DNA from: BAIKAL-G1 sp943370385
GTDB lineage: Bacteria > Cyanobacteriota > Cyanobacteriia > PCC-6307 > Cyanobiaceae
Direction of reading: 5' to 3'
DNA length: 64,000 nt
Assembly (NCBI GenBank): GCA_943370385.1
Contig: CALRQT020000003.1
Span: 1 to 64,000, forward strand
The notes beneath the pieces were generated by a model. The model ran no database searches, was not told the origin of the DNA, and saw only the letters and a program-made list of their open reading frames with translations. The translations under genes and the position numbers were made by a program. How positions within the stretch are numbered: position 1 is the stretch's first letter; every line of letters begins with the position of its first letter. Positions 36,711-45,879 of the stretch are shown here, piece after piece.

Positions 36711-37733
36711 TTGCCCGTTTCCCTGACCGACCCGGTACTTGGCCTGGGCCTGGCCGCCTTTGCCCTGCTCCTCCTGGCCCTGCCCATTTCCTTCTGGGGC
36801 CTAAGCACCTCCCTAGCCCAAGCCGATGGCCAGGGCAAGCCGACTGGCTTGCCTCAGCAGACCGGCTTGCCGAAGCAGACCGGCTTGCCCCAACAAACAG
36901 CCAACAGCGGGCTGGTTCGCGTCCTCGTGGCCAGCGCCAACCTGGCCCTCACGGCCCAATTGGTGTTGCGCTGGTGGCAGTCGGGCCATTTCCCGATCAG
37001 CAACCTCTATGAGTCCCTCTGCTTCCTCGCCTGGGCCTGCACCCTCACCCAGTTGCTGGTGGAGCGCTCCTGGCCCTCGGCCCTGGTGCCGGCTTCAGCC
37101 ACCCCCATGGGTTTGGGCTGCGTGGCCTTCGCCAGCTTCGCCCTGCCCGACCAGCTCCAGGCCGCCTCACCGCTGGTGCCGGCCCTGCGCTCTAGCTGGT
37201 TGGTGATGCACGTCAGCGTGATCATGGTGAGTTACGCCGCCCTGCTGGTGGGCTCCTTGCTCTCGCTGGCGGTGCTGTTCACCGACCGGGGCCAGGCCCT
37301 GGAGGTGCGCAGCAGCTCGATTGGCAGCGGCGGCTATCGCCAGGGCGTGATGGCTGCCAGCGCGGCGGGGGGACCCGGCCCGGCCTTAAGCCTGCAAAGC
37401 GCCGCCATGGGCGTTAGCGAGCAACTCGACAGCCTCAGCTATCGCACGATCACCGTGGGCTTCCTGCTGCTGTCGGTGGGGATCGTGAGCGGGGCCGTTT
37501 GGGCGAATGAGGCCTGGGGCAGCTGGTGGAGCTGGGACCCCAAGGAAACCTGGGCCCTGATCTGCTGGCTGGTCTACGCCGCCTACCTGCACACCCGCCT
37601 CAGCCGCGGCTGGCAGGGGCGCCGGCCCGCCCTGGTGGCCGTGGCCGGCCTAGTGGTGATCTGCGTCTGTTACATCGGCGTCAACCTGCTGGGCATCGGC
37701 CTGCACAGCTACGGCTGGTTCTTCGATAGCTGA
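36711..37733 (+). CDS. ccsA: c-type cytochrome biogenesis protein CcsA (CcsB/ResC family)
   Basis: A 340-residue protein with about eight membrane helices and the haem-handling motif WGSWWSWDPKETWALI near residue 265, diagnostic of CcsA/CcmC/CcmF proteins. Conserved His lie in VMHVSVIM and GLHSYGWF. In system II it presents haem for attachment to apocytochromes c such as cytochrome f. The start is TTG at 36711. Residues 45-62 carry three six-residue repeats (TGLPQQ/TGLPKQ) in a loop after the first helix. It ends the DUF309-lpt run, 67 bases after the permease gene, and is followed by a strong bidirectional terminator. Confidence 0.93.
   Translation: MPVSLTDPVLGLGLAAFALLLLALPISFWGLSTSLAQADGQGKPTGLPQQTGLPKQTGLPQQTANSGLVRVLVASANLALTAQLVLRWWQSGHFPISNLYESLCFLAWACTLTQLLVERSWPSALVPASATPMGLGCVAFASFALPDQLQAASPLVPALRSSWLVMHVSVIMVSYAALLVGSLLSLAVLFTDRGQALEVRSSSIGSGGYRQGVMAASAAGGPGPALSLQSAAMGVSEQLDSLSYRTITVGFLLLSVGIVSGAVWANEAWGSWWSWDPKETWALICWLVYAAYLHTRLSRGWQGRRPALVAVAGLVVICVCYIGVNLLGIGLHSYGWFFDS
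36843..36896 (+). repeat. three 18-bp tandem repeats inside ccsA
   Basis: Units at 36843, 36861 and 36879 each encode Thr-Gly-Leu-Pro-Gln/Lys-Gln. They are in frame and extend the loop between the first and second membrane helices. Confidence 0.9.
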
Positions 37734-37811
37734 AGGCCTGGGGCCAGGGGGGAGTGCCCCCAGCCCGCGGGTGCCTTTGCCAAGGCAAGACCCAGCTCTC
37801 CTCCCAACAAA

Positions 37812-37847
37812 AAAGCCCCGGCAACCCAGTAGGGCTGCCGGGGCTTT
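37812..37847. terminator. bidirectional terminator between ccsA and rpe
   Basis: AAAGCCCCGGCA (37812-37823) pairs perfectly with TGCCGGGGCTTT (37836-37847). An A6 tract precedes it and TTT closes the right arm, so it can serve both ccsA (rightward) and rpe (leftward). Confidence 0.92.
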
Positions 37848-37915
37848 CAGTTAGGGGCTTTGGACTAGGCAACGGCGGAATGGGTCCCGGCGCTATCGAG
37901 CCCCGAAAGGGGGCT

Positions 37916-38599
37916 TTAGGCGGCCACGGCCACTGGGCGGCGGCTGTTGCGGATGCCGGTGATCGCCTCGGCGTAGCTGGGCTGGTTGAACACGCCCGAA
38001 CCCGACACGATCGCATTGGCGCCGGCCTCGATCACCTGCCAGGCATTGCTGCCCTTGATGCCGCCGTCCACTTCGATCCAGGGATCAAGGCCGCGCTCAT
38101 CGCACATGCGGCGCAGGGCAGCGATCTTCTGCACCTGGGAGGGGATGAAGCTCTGGCCGCCGAAGCCGGGGTTCACGCTCATGATCAGCACCAGATCACA
38201 GAGCTCCAGGCAGTACTCGAGGGTGTCGAGGGGCGTGCCGGGGTTGAGCACGGCACCGGCCAGCTTGCCCAGGTCCTTGATCTGGGCCAGGTTGCGGTGC
38301 AGGTGGGTGCAGGCCTCCACCTGCACGCTGATGATGTCGGCGCCGGCCTTGGCGAAGTCGGCCACGTAGCGCTCCGGCTCAACGATCATCAGGTGCACGT
38401 CCAGGGGCTTGGTCGTGACCGGGCGCAGGGCCTCCACGATCAGGGGACCGATCGTGATGTTGGGCACGAAGCGGCCATCCATCACATCCACGTGGATCCA
38501 GTCGGCGCCGGCCTCGTCAACGGTACGCACGTCCTCGCCAAGGCGGGAGAAATCGGCCGAAAGGATCGACGGGGAGATCACCAGGGGCTTGGTGCTCAT
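37916..38599 (-). CDS. rpe: ribulose-phosphate 3-epimerase
   Basis: A 227-residue TIM barrel with all Rpe signatures: ISPSILSADF, HVDVMDGRFVPN, DVHLMIVEPERY, MSVNPGFGGQSF and EVDGGI; the metal-binding His/Asp residues and the catalytic Asp pair are present. It interconverts ribulose-5-P and xylulose-5-P for both the Calvin cycle and the oxidative pentose phosphate pathway. It is divergent from glpX across about 250 bases, a pairing seen in related picocyanobacteria. Starts with ATG; length is normal. Confidence 0.97.
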   Translation of the reverse strand: MSTKPLVISPSILSADFSRLGEDVRTVDEAGADWIHVDVMDGRFVPNITIGPLIVEALRPVTTKPLDVHLMIVEPERYVADFAKAGADIISVQVEACTHLHRNLAQIKDLGKLAGAVLNPGTPLDTLEYCLELCDLVLIMSVNPGFGGQSFIPSQVQKIAALRRMCDERGLDPWIEVDGGIKGSNAWQVIEAGANAIVSGSGVFNQPSYAEAITGIRNSRRPVAVAA

Positions 38600-38851
38600 G
38601 GAGGGGCCACCGGGGCACAGGGCCTTTGATTGTAGGAATCGGCCCGGCCCGGTTTCGGTTGGGAGCCACTGATACAGTGAGCGGCGCTAAAAGCCCGAGA
38701 GGCCCTGCGGCTGCTGGAAGCTGCGCCGAAACTGTCCAAGCTTGCAAGCCGGTGCTGCCGTCGGCCCTGCCAGCCCAACCAGCCCAGCGCCTTCTAGCGG
38801 CGCGGCAATGCCGCTCCCCCTGCCAAAGCCCCCCACCCCCGCCGGACTGCT

Positions 38852-39856
38852 GTGGATCGCACCCTTATCCAGGAAATTCTCGAGGTCGTTGAGCAGGCCG
38901 CCATCGCCTCGGCCAAGCTCACCGGCCTCGGCCAGAAAGACGAGGCGGACGCCGCCGCCGTCGAGGCGATGCGCACCCGCATGGGCGCCATCCAAATGAA
39001 AGGCCGCATCGTCATCGGTGAGGGCGAGCGGGACGAAGCACCGATGCTCTACATCGGTGAAGAAGTTGGCAGTGGCACCGGCCCCGGCGTCGATTTCGCC
39101 GTGGATCCCTGCGAAGGCACCAACCTCTGCGCCAACAACCAGGACGGCTCCATGGCCGTGCTGGCCGCCTCCGACCGCGGCGGCCTGTTCAACGCCCCCG
39201 ACTTCTACATGAAGAAGCTGGCCGCCCCCCCGGCCGCCAAGGGCAAGGTGGACATCCGTAAATCGGCCACCGAAAACATCGCCATCCTCAGCGAGTGCCT
39301 CGGCCTGGCCGCCAGCGAGCTGGTGATCGTGGTGATGGATCGCGCCCGCCACAAGGACCTGATCGCCGAGATCCGCGCCACCGGCGCCCGGGTCAAGCCG
39401 ATCTCCGACGGCGACGTGCAAGCCGCCATTGCCTGTGGTTTCGCCGGCAGCGGCACCCATTGCCTGATGGGCATCGGCGCGGCTCCCGAAGGGGTGATTT
39501 CCGCGGCCGCCATGCGCGCCCTCGGTGGCCACTTCCAGGGCCAACTGGTGTATGACCCGGCCGTGGCCCAAACCTCCGAGTGGGCCGACTACACGGTGGA
39601 AGGCAACATTGCCCGCCTCAATGAGATGGGCATCACCGACATCGACAAGGTGTATGAGGCCGAAGAACTGGCCTCCGGTGAAAACGTCGTGTTTGCTGGC
39701 AGCGGCATCACCGACGGCCTGCTCTTCCACGGCGTGAAGTTTGAGAAGGACTGCACCCGCACCAGCAGCCTGATCATCAGTACGCTCGACAACACCGCCC
39801 GGTTCACCAACACGGTGCACATCAAGGACGGCGCGAAGAGCATCGCCCTGCGCTGA
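38852..39856 (+). CDS. glpX: class II fructose-1,6-/sedoheptulose-1,7-bisphosphatase
   Basis: A 334-residue GlpX-type phosphatase: GRIVIGEGERDEAPMLYIGE and VDPCEGTNLCA (metal and phosphate binding), KSATENIAIL, and IGAAPEGVISAAAM. In cyanobacteria this bifunctional enzyme removes the 1-phosphate of both FBP and SBP in the Calvin cycle and is redox- and AMP-sensitive. The start is GTG (GTGGATCGC), giving the usual MDRTLIQEILEVVEQAA. It is followed 38 bases later by hemA on the same strand. Confidence 0.96.
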   Translation: MDRTLIQEILEVVEQAAIASAKLTGLGQKDEADAAAVEAMRTRMGAIQMKGRIVIGEGERDEAPMLYIGEEVGSGTGPGVDFAVDPCEGTNLCANNQDGSMAVLAASDRGGLFNAPDFYMKKLAAPPAAKGKVDIRKSATENIAILSECLGLAASELVIVVMDRARHKDLIAEIRATGARVKPISDGDVQAAIACGFAGSGTHCLMGIGAAPEGVISAAAMRALGGHFQGQLVYDPAVAQTSEWADYTVEGNIARLNEMGITDIDKVYEAEELASGENVVFAGSGITDGLLFHGVKFEKDCTRTSSLIISTLDNTARFTNTVHIKDGAKSIALR

Positions 39857-39894
39857 CGCAGATCCCACCCCAGCGCCAGCCAGGTTCGCCCTTC

Positions 39895-41205
39895 ATGCAC
39901 ATCACGGTCGTCGGCCTCAGCCACAACACCGCTCCGGTTGAAATCCGCGAGCGGCTCAGCATCGCTGAGCAAACCATGGAGGTTTCCCTCCAGCGGCTGA
40001 GGGCTGACGACCAGGTGCTGGAAGCCTCGATCCTGAGCACCTGCAACCGCTTGGAGATCTACACCCTGCTGCGCCATCCGGAGCAGGGGGTCACGGCCGT
40101 GGGCACCTTCCTCAGCGAACAATCGGGCCTGGACCTGGTGGAGCTCACGCCCCACCTATTCACGTACCACCACGAGGAGGCGGTGGCCCACCTTTTGCGG
40201 GTGGCCGCGGGTCTAGACAGCCTGGTGCTGGGCGAGGGCCAGATCCTCTCCCAGGTGAAAAAGATGTTCCGGCTCGGCCAGGAACATCGCTCGATCGGGC
40301 CGATTCTCAACCGCCTCCTCAACCAGGCGGTGAGCACCGGCAAACGGGTGCGCACCGAAACCAACCTGGGCACCGGGGCTGTATCCATCAGCTCGGCGGC
40401 CGTGGAACTGGCCCAATTGAAAGTGGGCCAGGGCCGCGGTCTCGACGAGTTGGTCTCCCTCGATCAGGAGCAGGTGGCGGTGGTGGGGGCCGGACGCATG
40501 TCGCGGCTCTTGCTCCAACACCTGGGCTCCAAGGGCTGCCGCGGCGTGGTGCTGCTCAACCGCACGGTGGAGCGGGCCGAACTGCTGGCGGCCGATTTCC
40601 CCGACCTGCCGGTCCAGTGCCGGCCCCTCAGCGACCTCGACCACTGCTTGAGCACCTGTTCCCTGGTGTTCACCAGCACGGCCGCCGAGGATCCGATCAT
40701 TGATGCCCAGCGGCTGAATCGCCTCAATCGGCGCTCTTCCCTGCTGCTGATCGATATCGGCGTCCCCCGCAACATCAGCTCCGATGTGCAGGGCATCGAG
40801 GGCGTGGGCGCCTTCGATGTGGACGACCTGCAGGAGGTGGTGGCCCGTAACCAGGAGGCCCGCCGCGAGATCGCCGCCGAGGCCGAGGGCCTGCTCGAGG
40901 AGGAAGCCCGCCTATTTTTGGAGTGGTGGGATGGCCTCGAAGCGGTGCCGGTCGTGAACCGCATGCGCCGCCAACTGGAAGACATTCGCGAGCAGGAATT
41001 ACAGAAGGCCCTCAGCCGCATGGGGCCCGACCTGTCCTCCCGCGATCGCAAGGTGATGGAGGCCCTCAGTAAGGGGATCATCAATAAGATTCTCCATACC
41101 CCGGTGACCAATTTGCGGGCGCCCCAACCCCGCCAGCAGCGCCATGTGGCCATGGGCGTGCTGGAGCGGCTGTTTGAGCTGCACGAGGAGAATCCGGACA
41201 GCTGA
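39895..41205 (+). CDS. hemA: glutamyl-tRNA reductase
   Basis: A 436-residue protein starting MHITVVGLSHNTAPVEIRE. The catalytic Cys is C50 in STCNRLEIY; GEGQILSQVK is the conserved substrate-site loop; VVGAGRMSRLL is the NADPH-binding fold, and a helical dimerisation domain closes the protein. It makes glutamate-1-semialdehyde, the committed step of tetrapyrrole synthesis, for chlorophyll, haem, bilins and cobalamin. glgC follows 118 bases downstream. Confidence 0.97.
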   Translation: MHITVVGLSHNTAPVEIRERLSIAEQTMEVSLQRLRADDQVLEASILSTCNRLEIYTLLRHPEQGVTAVGTFLSEQSGLDLVELTPHLFTYHHEEAVAHLLRVAAGLDSLVLGEGQILSQVKKMFRLGQEHRSIGPILNRLLNQAVSTGKRVRTETNLGTGAVSISSAAVELAQLKVGQGRGLDELVSLDQEQVAVVGAGRMSRLLLQHLGSKGCRGVVLLNRTVERAELLAADFPDLPVQCRPLSDLDHCLSTCSLVFTSTAAEDPIIDAQRLNRLNRRSSLLLIDIGVPRNISSDVQGIEGVGAFDVDDLQEVVARNQEARREIAAEAEGLLEEEARLFLEWWDGLEAVPVVNRMRRQLEDIREQELQKALSRMGPDLSSRDRKVMEALSKGIINKILHTPVTNLRAPQPRQQRHVAMGVLERLFELHEENPDS

Positions 41206-41323
41206 TCTGGCCGAAATCGCCCGCTCAGCAGCCAGTTCCATCAATGTGCGGTGCCATGCCTTCGGCAGGCCAGTCGATCGCCTACCGTTGCCAAACCCTG
41301 ACAGTGCAAAGGGGAGAACGCTG

Positions 41324-42619
41324 ATGAAACGAGTCCTGGCCATCATCCTTGGCGGCGGAGCCGGGACCCGTCTTTTCCCCCTCACCCAAACGCGGGCCAA
41401 GCCGGCCGTGCCCCTGGCGGGCAAGTATCGGTTGATTGATATTCCGATCAGCAACTGCATCAACTCGGGCATCAACAAGATGTACGTGTTGACCCAATTC
41501 AACAGCGCGTCCCTCAACCGCCACCTCAGCCAGAGTTACAACCTCTCCGCCGGTTTTGGCCAAGGTTTTGTTGAGGTGCTGGCGGCCCAGCAAACCCCCT
41601 CCAGCCCCAGCTGGTTTGAGGGCACGGCCGATGCGGTGCGCAAATACCAGTGGCTGTTCCAGGAATGGGACGTGGACCAGTACCTGATCCTGTCCGGCGA
41701 CCAGCTCTACCGGATGGATTACAGCCTGTTCATCGAGCACCACATCAAAACCGGCGCCGACCTCACCGTCGGGGCCCTGCCCGTGGATGCGGCCCAGGCC
41801 GAGTCCTTTGGCCTGATGCACACCGACGACGACGGCCGCATCCGCGAATTCCGCGAAAAGCCCAAGGGCAAAGCCCTCGAGGCCATGAAGGTGGATACCT
41901 CCCTGATGGGCCTCTCAGCGGAGGAGGCGGCAAGGCGGCCCTACCTGGCCTCCATGGGCATCTATGTGTTCAGCCGCGACACCCTCTTCGACCTGCTGAG
42001 CAAGAATCCCAACTTCACCGATTTCGGCAAAGAGATCATTCCCGCCGCCCTGGAGCGGGGCGATCGCCTGCAGACCTACCTGTTTGACGACTACTGGGAG
42101 GACATCGGCACGATCGGGGCCTTCTATGAGGCCAACATGGCCCTCACGGACCAGCCCAACCCCGCCTTCTCCTTCTACGACGAGAAGTTTCCGATCTACA
42201 CCCGGCCCCGCTACCTGCCCCCGAGCAAGCTGCTCGACACCCAGGTCACCCAGTCGATCATCGGCGAGGGCTCGATGCTGCGGGCCTGCAGCATCCACCA
42301 CTGTGTGCTCGGGGTACGAACCCGCGTCGAGGACGAGGTCGTGCTCCAGGACACCCTGGTGATGGGGGCCGACTATTTCGAGTCCGGTGAGGAGCGGGCC
42401 GTGCTGCGGGAGCGGGGCGGCACCCCGATCGGCGTCGGCCAGGGCAGCACCGTAAAGCGCGCGATCATCGACAAGAACGTGCGCATTGGCCGCAACGTCA
42501 CGATCGTCAACAAGGACCATGTCGAAGAGGCAGATCGGCCCGAGTTGGGCTTCTACATCCGTAATGGCATCGTCGTGGTGGCCAAGAACGTGACCATCAC
42601 CGATGGCACGGTGATCTGA
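41324..42619 (+). CDS. glgC: glucose-1-phosphate adenylyltransferase (ADP-glucose pyrophosphorylase)
   Basis: A 431-residue product starting MKRVLAIILGGGAGTRLFPL with the nucleotide loop GGGAGTRL at 10-17, KPAVPLAGKYRLIDIPISN, YLILSGDQLYRMDY and the C-terminal left-handed beta-helix. It makes ADP-glucose for glycogen and is allosterically activated by 3-phosphoglycerate in cyanobacteria. The ATG at 41324 follows GGGGAGA at about 7 bases. The length equals that of other cyanobacterial enzymes. It is followed by a strong terminator. Confidence 0.97.
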   Translation: MKRVLAIILGGGAGTRLFPLTQTRAKPAVPLAGKYRLIDIPISNCINSGINKMYVLTQFNSASLNRHLSQSYNLSAGFGQGFVEVLAAQQTPSSPSWFEGTADAVRKYQWLFQEWDVDQYLILSGDQLYRMDYSLFIEHHIKTGADLTVGALPVDAAQAESFGLMHTDDDGRIREFREKPKGKALEAMKVDTSLMGLSAEEAARRPYLASMGIYVFSRDTLFDLLSKNPNFTDFGKEIIPAALERGDRLQTYLFDDYWEDIGTIGAFYEANMALTDQPNPAFSFYDEKFPIYTRPRYLPPSKLLDTQVTQSIIGEGSMLRACSIHHCVLGVRTRVEDEVVLQDTLVMGADYFESGEERAVLRERGGTPIGVGQGSTVKRAIIDKNVRIGRNVTIVNKDHVEEADRPELGFYIRNGIVVVAKNVTITDGTVI

Positions 42620-42735
42620 CCCCCCCCTGATCCCAGGAACTGCCTCGGGCCTCTCCAGTGCCGGGGAACTCCACCCCAGGCCCGCCTGAACTCGCCCCCA
42701 CCCCGGGAGCTAGTTCAAGCCCCGGGCCCCGATCG

Positions 42736-42779
42736 AGCCGCTGCTGCCTCCCATCTGGAGGCTGCAGCGGCTTTGTTTT
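42736..42779 (+). terminator. Rho-independent terminator of glgC
   Basis: AGCCGCTGC-T-GCCTCC (42736-42751) pairs with GGAGGC-T-GCAGCGGCT (42757-42772) and is followed by TTGTTTT. It is a long, near-perfect stem 117 bases past the glgC stop and upstream of gnd. Confidence 0.92.
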
Positions 42780-42901
42780 GGCCAAACCCCAGGGGGCCCG
42801 GCCCCTTTCGGTGCGCTCTCCCTCACAGAGGCAGCGGGCTTGGTTCCGCCCAACGGTGCCCGTCGCCACACTGACGAGATCCGCTCCAGGACGGGATCAC
42901 A

Positions 42902-44320
42902 ATGCAGAAAGCCCACTTCGGTCTGATTGGCCTAGGGGTGATGGGGGAAAACCTGGTGCTCAACGCCGAGCGCAACGGGTTTTCCTGTGTCGTCTACAAC
43001 CGCACCTACGCCAAGACCGAGGAGTTTCTGGCCGGTCGGGGCGCGGGCAAGGCGATCATCGGCTCCACCTCCCTCCAAGACTTTGTCGACAAGCTGGAGA
43101 AACCGCGCCGCATCTTGATGATGATCAAGGCCGGCCAGGCCATTGACGACACCATCGCCACCATTTCGCCCTACCTCGAAGAGGGGGATCTGCTGATCGA
43201 TGGCGGCAACTCCCTCTACACCGACACCGAGCGCCGGGTTGCCGAGCTGGAAAGCAAGAGCTTCGGCTTCATCGGCATGGGCGTCTCCGGCGGCGCCAAG
43301 GGTGCCCTAGAGGGCCCGAGCATGATGCCCGGCGGCACCCGCAGTGCCTACGACGCGATCGAAAGCCTGGTGCGCAAGATGGCTGCCCAGGTCAACGATG
43401 GCCCCTGCGTCACCTATATCGGCCCCGGTGGCGCCGGCCACTTCGTCAAGACCGTGCACAACGGCATCGAATACGGGATCGAACAGATCCTGGCCGAGGC
43501 CTACGACCTGATGAAGCGCTCCGCCGGCCTGGGCGGCATCGCCATGGCCGATGTGCTGGCCGCCTGGAACGCCACCGAGGAGCTCTCCTCCTTCCTGGTG
43601 GAGATCACCGAGGTGTGCCTGCGCACCCGCGATCCCCAGGACGGTTCCGACCTGGTTGAAAAGATCGTCGATGCCGCCGGCCAGAAAGGTACGGGCCTCT
43701 GGACCGTGGTCAGCGCCTTGGAGATGGGCATCTCCGTGCCGACGATCTATGCCGCCCTCAATGCCCGGGTGATGAGCTCCCTGCGCAGCGAGCGGCTCAA
43801 GGCAGAATCCGTGTTGGCGGCGCCCGCCCCGGTGGCGATCGACCTAGGCAGCCCGGCTGATGCCATGGCGCCCCTGCAGGACGCCTCCATCCTGGCCTGC
43901 ATCGCCAGCTACGCCCAGGGCATGGCCCTGTTGGTGGAAGCCTCGAAGCTGCACGACTACAACCTGGACCTCTCGGCCATCGCCCAGATCTGGAAGGGCG
44001 GCTGCATCATCCGCGCCCGCCTGCTGCAACGCATCCAGGACGCCTACACCGCCAACCCAGGCCTGCCCAACCTGATGGTGGACCCCTGGTTCGCCGAGCA
44101 GATCAACCGCCGTCTCCCTGGCCTGCGCCAGGTGGTGGCCGGTGCCGCCCTGGCCGGCATCCCCGTGCCCTGCCTCAGCAGCAGCCTCGATTACATCGAC
44201 AGCTACCGCTCCGGCCGCCTGCCCCAGAACCTGGTGCAGGCCATGCGCGACTGCTTCGGCGCCCACACCTACGAACGGGTCGACCAGCCCGGCAGCTTCC
44301 ACACCGAGTGGCTGGATTGA
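42902..44320 (+). CDS. gnd: 6-phosphogluconate dehydrogenase
   Basis: A 472-residue protein: GLIGLGVMGENLVLNAERNG (NADP fold), GMGVSGGAKGALEGPSMMPG (substrate signature), HFVKTVHNGIEYG with the catalytic Lys, and a C-terminal helical domain ending HTEWLD. It oxidatively decarboxylates 6-phosphogluconate to ribulose-5-P with NADP+. The pgl gene begins 12 bases after its stop, so the two consecutive steps of the pathway are in one unit. Confidence 0.97.
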   Translation: MQKAHFGLIGLGVMGENLVLNAERNGFSCVVYNRTYAKTEEFLAGRGAGKAIIGSTSLQDFVDKLEKPRRILMMIKAGQAIDDTIATISPYLEEGDLLIDGGNSLYTDTERRVAELESKSFGFIGMGVSGGAKGALEGPSMMPGGTRSAYDAIESLVRKMAAQVNDGPCVTYIGPGGAGHFVKTVHNGIEYGIEQILAEAYDLMKRSAGLGGIAMADVLAAWNATEELSSFLVEITEVCLRTRDPQDGSDLVEKIVDAAGQKGTGLWTVVSALEMGISVPTIYAALNARVMSSLRSERLKAESVLAAPAPVAIDLGSPADAMAPLQDASILACIASYAQGMALLVEASKLHDYNLDLSAIAQIWKGGCIIRARLLQRIQDAYTANPGLPNLMVDPWFAEQINRRLPGLRQVVAGAALAGIPVPCLSSSLDYIDSYRSGRLPQNLVQAMRDCFGAHTYERVDQPGSFHTEWLD

Positions 44321-44331
44321 GCGGGGTGGCC

Positions 44332-45063
44332 ATGGGTTCCACCGGCGTTATCTACCAACTCGAGATCAGCCCAAGCCAGGAGCAGCTCGCCCAGCGGGCT
44401 GCCGAACTGCTGGCCAGCCAGCTCAGGCTGGCCCTGGCCGAGCGTGAACGGGTTCTGTTGGCCCTCGCCGGCGGCACCACCCCGGCGGCGGCCTACCGCC
44501 TGCTGGGCCAAGCCCAGCTGGCCTGGGAGCGGGTTGATGTGCTGCTGGGCGATGAACGCTGGGTAGGACCGCAAGATCCGTCCAGCAATGCCCGCATGCT
44601 CCAGGAAACACTCCTGGCCCAGGGTCCGGCCCGGGAGGCCGTTTTCCATCCGGTGCCCACCGAGCGGGACACCCCCCTGGCCTCCGCCGAAGCCTTTGGG
44701 GAAACCCTGCGCCAGCTCTGCGCTGGGGATCCGCCCGTGTTGGATCTGATCCTGCTGGGCCTGGGCGATGACGGCCACACCGCCTCCCTGTTTCCGGGCA
44801 GCGCGGCTGCTGGAGTGACCGATCGGGCCGTTGCCGTGGGGGAAGGCAAGGGCCTCGAGCGCATCACGCTGACGGCGCCCGTGCTTAGCGCCGCCCGCCA
44901 GGTGGTCTTCCTGGTGGGTGGCAAAGGCAAGCAGGAGGCCCTCAGGCGCCTGCTGGATCCCAGCGAATCGCCCCTGCGCACCCCCGCCAAGCTGGTGCAA
45001 CCCCGCACTCCGGTGGTGGTGCTGGCCGATGCCGATGCGGCTGGCTTGGTCGCTAGCGCCTAG
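44332..45063 (+). CDS. pgl: 6-phosphogluconolactonase
   Basis: A 243-residue SugarP isomerase-fold protein: LALAGGTTPAAAYRLL near residue 45, LLGDERWVGPQDPSSNARM and LILLGLGDDGHTASLFPG, the classic Pgl motifs. It hydrolyses 6-phosphogluconolactone before Gnd acts. The ATG at 44332 was preferred; a GTG at 44308 inside the gnd end is also in frame. Its last bases overlap the proposed start of the CIA30 gene. Confidence 0.95.
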   Translation: MGSTGVIYQLEISPSQEQLAQRAAELLASQLRLALAERERVLLALAGGTTPAAAYRLLGQAQLAWERVDVLLGDERWVGPQDPSSNARMLQETLLAQGPAREAVFHPVPTERDTPLASAEAFGETLRQLCAGDPPVLDLILLGLGDDGHTASLFPGSAAAGVTDRAVAVGEGKGLERITLTAPVLSAARQVVFLVGGKGKQEALRRLLDPSESPLRTPAKLVQPRTPVVVLADADAAGLVASA

Positions 45064-45862
45064 GGCCGCCCGTTGCGGCCTGGCCAGGGCCCTATGGGGC
45101 TTGGGCCCAAGCCTGGTGCTGGTGGCCTGGGCAGAAGGATGCCTGGCGGCCCCGGCCCAGGATCCCTCCAGGCCCACTCCCCTAGCCCCCCTCGCCAGAC
45201 TGGTGGGCCCACCCCCGATGGCCGCCCCAGGCGGCACCAGCACCCCCGTGTCTTCCAGCCCCATCAGTAGCAGCCGTCCTGATCCAGGCCGTGACCCCGG
45301 CATGCCACCAGGGGGCTCCCCCCTGCTGGTGGTGGCGGGCGATGGCTTTGCCGGCTGGCACAGCCTCAATGACACGATCATGGGCGGCCGCAGCCAGGGC
45401 CAGTGCCAGAGCGGCTCCACGGGCCTGGTGATGACCGCCGAGGTGGTGGCCGAGGGGGGCGGCTTTGTCAGTTGCCGCTCGCCGTTGTTCTCCCCGCCCT
45501 TGGACCTCTCGGCCCAGGCCGGCCTGCAACTGGAGCTGGAGGGGGATGGGCGCCGCTACAAGCTCGCCATCGCCTGCAGCGATGGCCTGGCCGGCCTCAC
45601 CGAACTGATTCCAGGGGGGCTGCGTTGGGTGGCCGAATTCGGCACCGAAGCCCAGGGGCCCACCCGGGTGTGGATTCCCTTCAGCCAACTGCGGCCCAGC
45701 GTGCGCGCCAAGCCCGTGGGACTGCCCCTGCGCTTTGATCCAGCCCGCATCACCCGGCTGCAGATCCTCCATTCCCGCTTTGGCGATGACGGGGGGGAGA
45801 ACAGCGGCTTTCGCGCCGGCCCCCTGCAGCTGAGGATTCAGGCGATTCGGGCCCTGCCCTGA
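45035..45862 (+). CDS. CIA30-family protein with N-terminal leader
   Basis: About 275 residues. A hydrophobic leader (LWGLGPSLVLVAWAEGCLA) and a Pro/Ser-rich linker precede a CIA30 (complex I intermediate-associated protein 30) jellyroll: GFAGWHSLNDTIMGGRSQG, GFVSCRSPLFSPPLDLS, LELEGDGRRYKLAI, TRVWIPFSQLRP and ITRLQILHSRFG. Mitochondrial CIA30 assists complex I assembly; in cyanobacteria a role in NDH-1 or thylakoid assembly is only inferred. The start overlaps pgl by about 29 bases and is uncertain (ATGs at 45029 and 45035); a later start would lose the leader. Confidence 0.82.
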   Translation: MRLAWSLAPRAARCGLARALWGLGPSLVLVAWAEGCLAAPAQDPSRPTPLAPLARLVGPPPMAAPGGTSTPVSSSPISSSRPDPGRDPGMPPGGSPLLVVAGDGFAGWHSLNDTIMGGRSQGQCQSGSTGLVMTAEVVAEGGGFVSCRSPLFSPPLDLSAQAGLQLELEGDGRRYKLAIACSDGLAGLTELIPGGLRWVAEFGTEAQGPTRVWIPFSQLRPSVRAKPVGLPLRFDPARITRLQILHSRFGDDGGENSGFRAGPLQLRIQAIRALP

Positions 45863-45879
45863 CGCCGAACTTGGATGCC

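Noticed and set aside
38687..39868. 393-codon open frame on the minus strand
   Set aside because: It is antisense to glpX, and its composition (Gly, Ala, His, Val) is typical of a shadow of a GC-rich gene.
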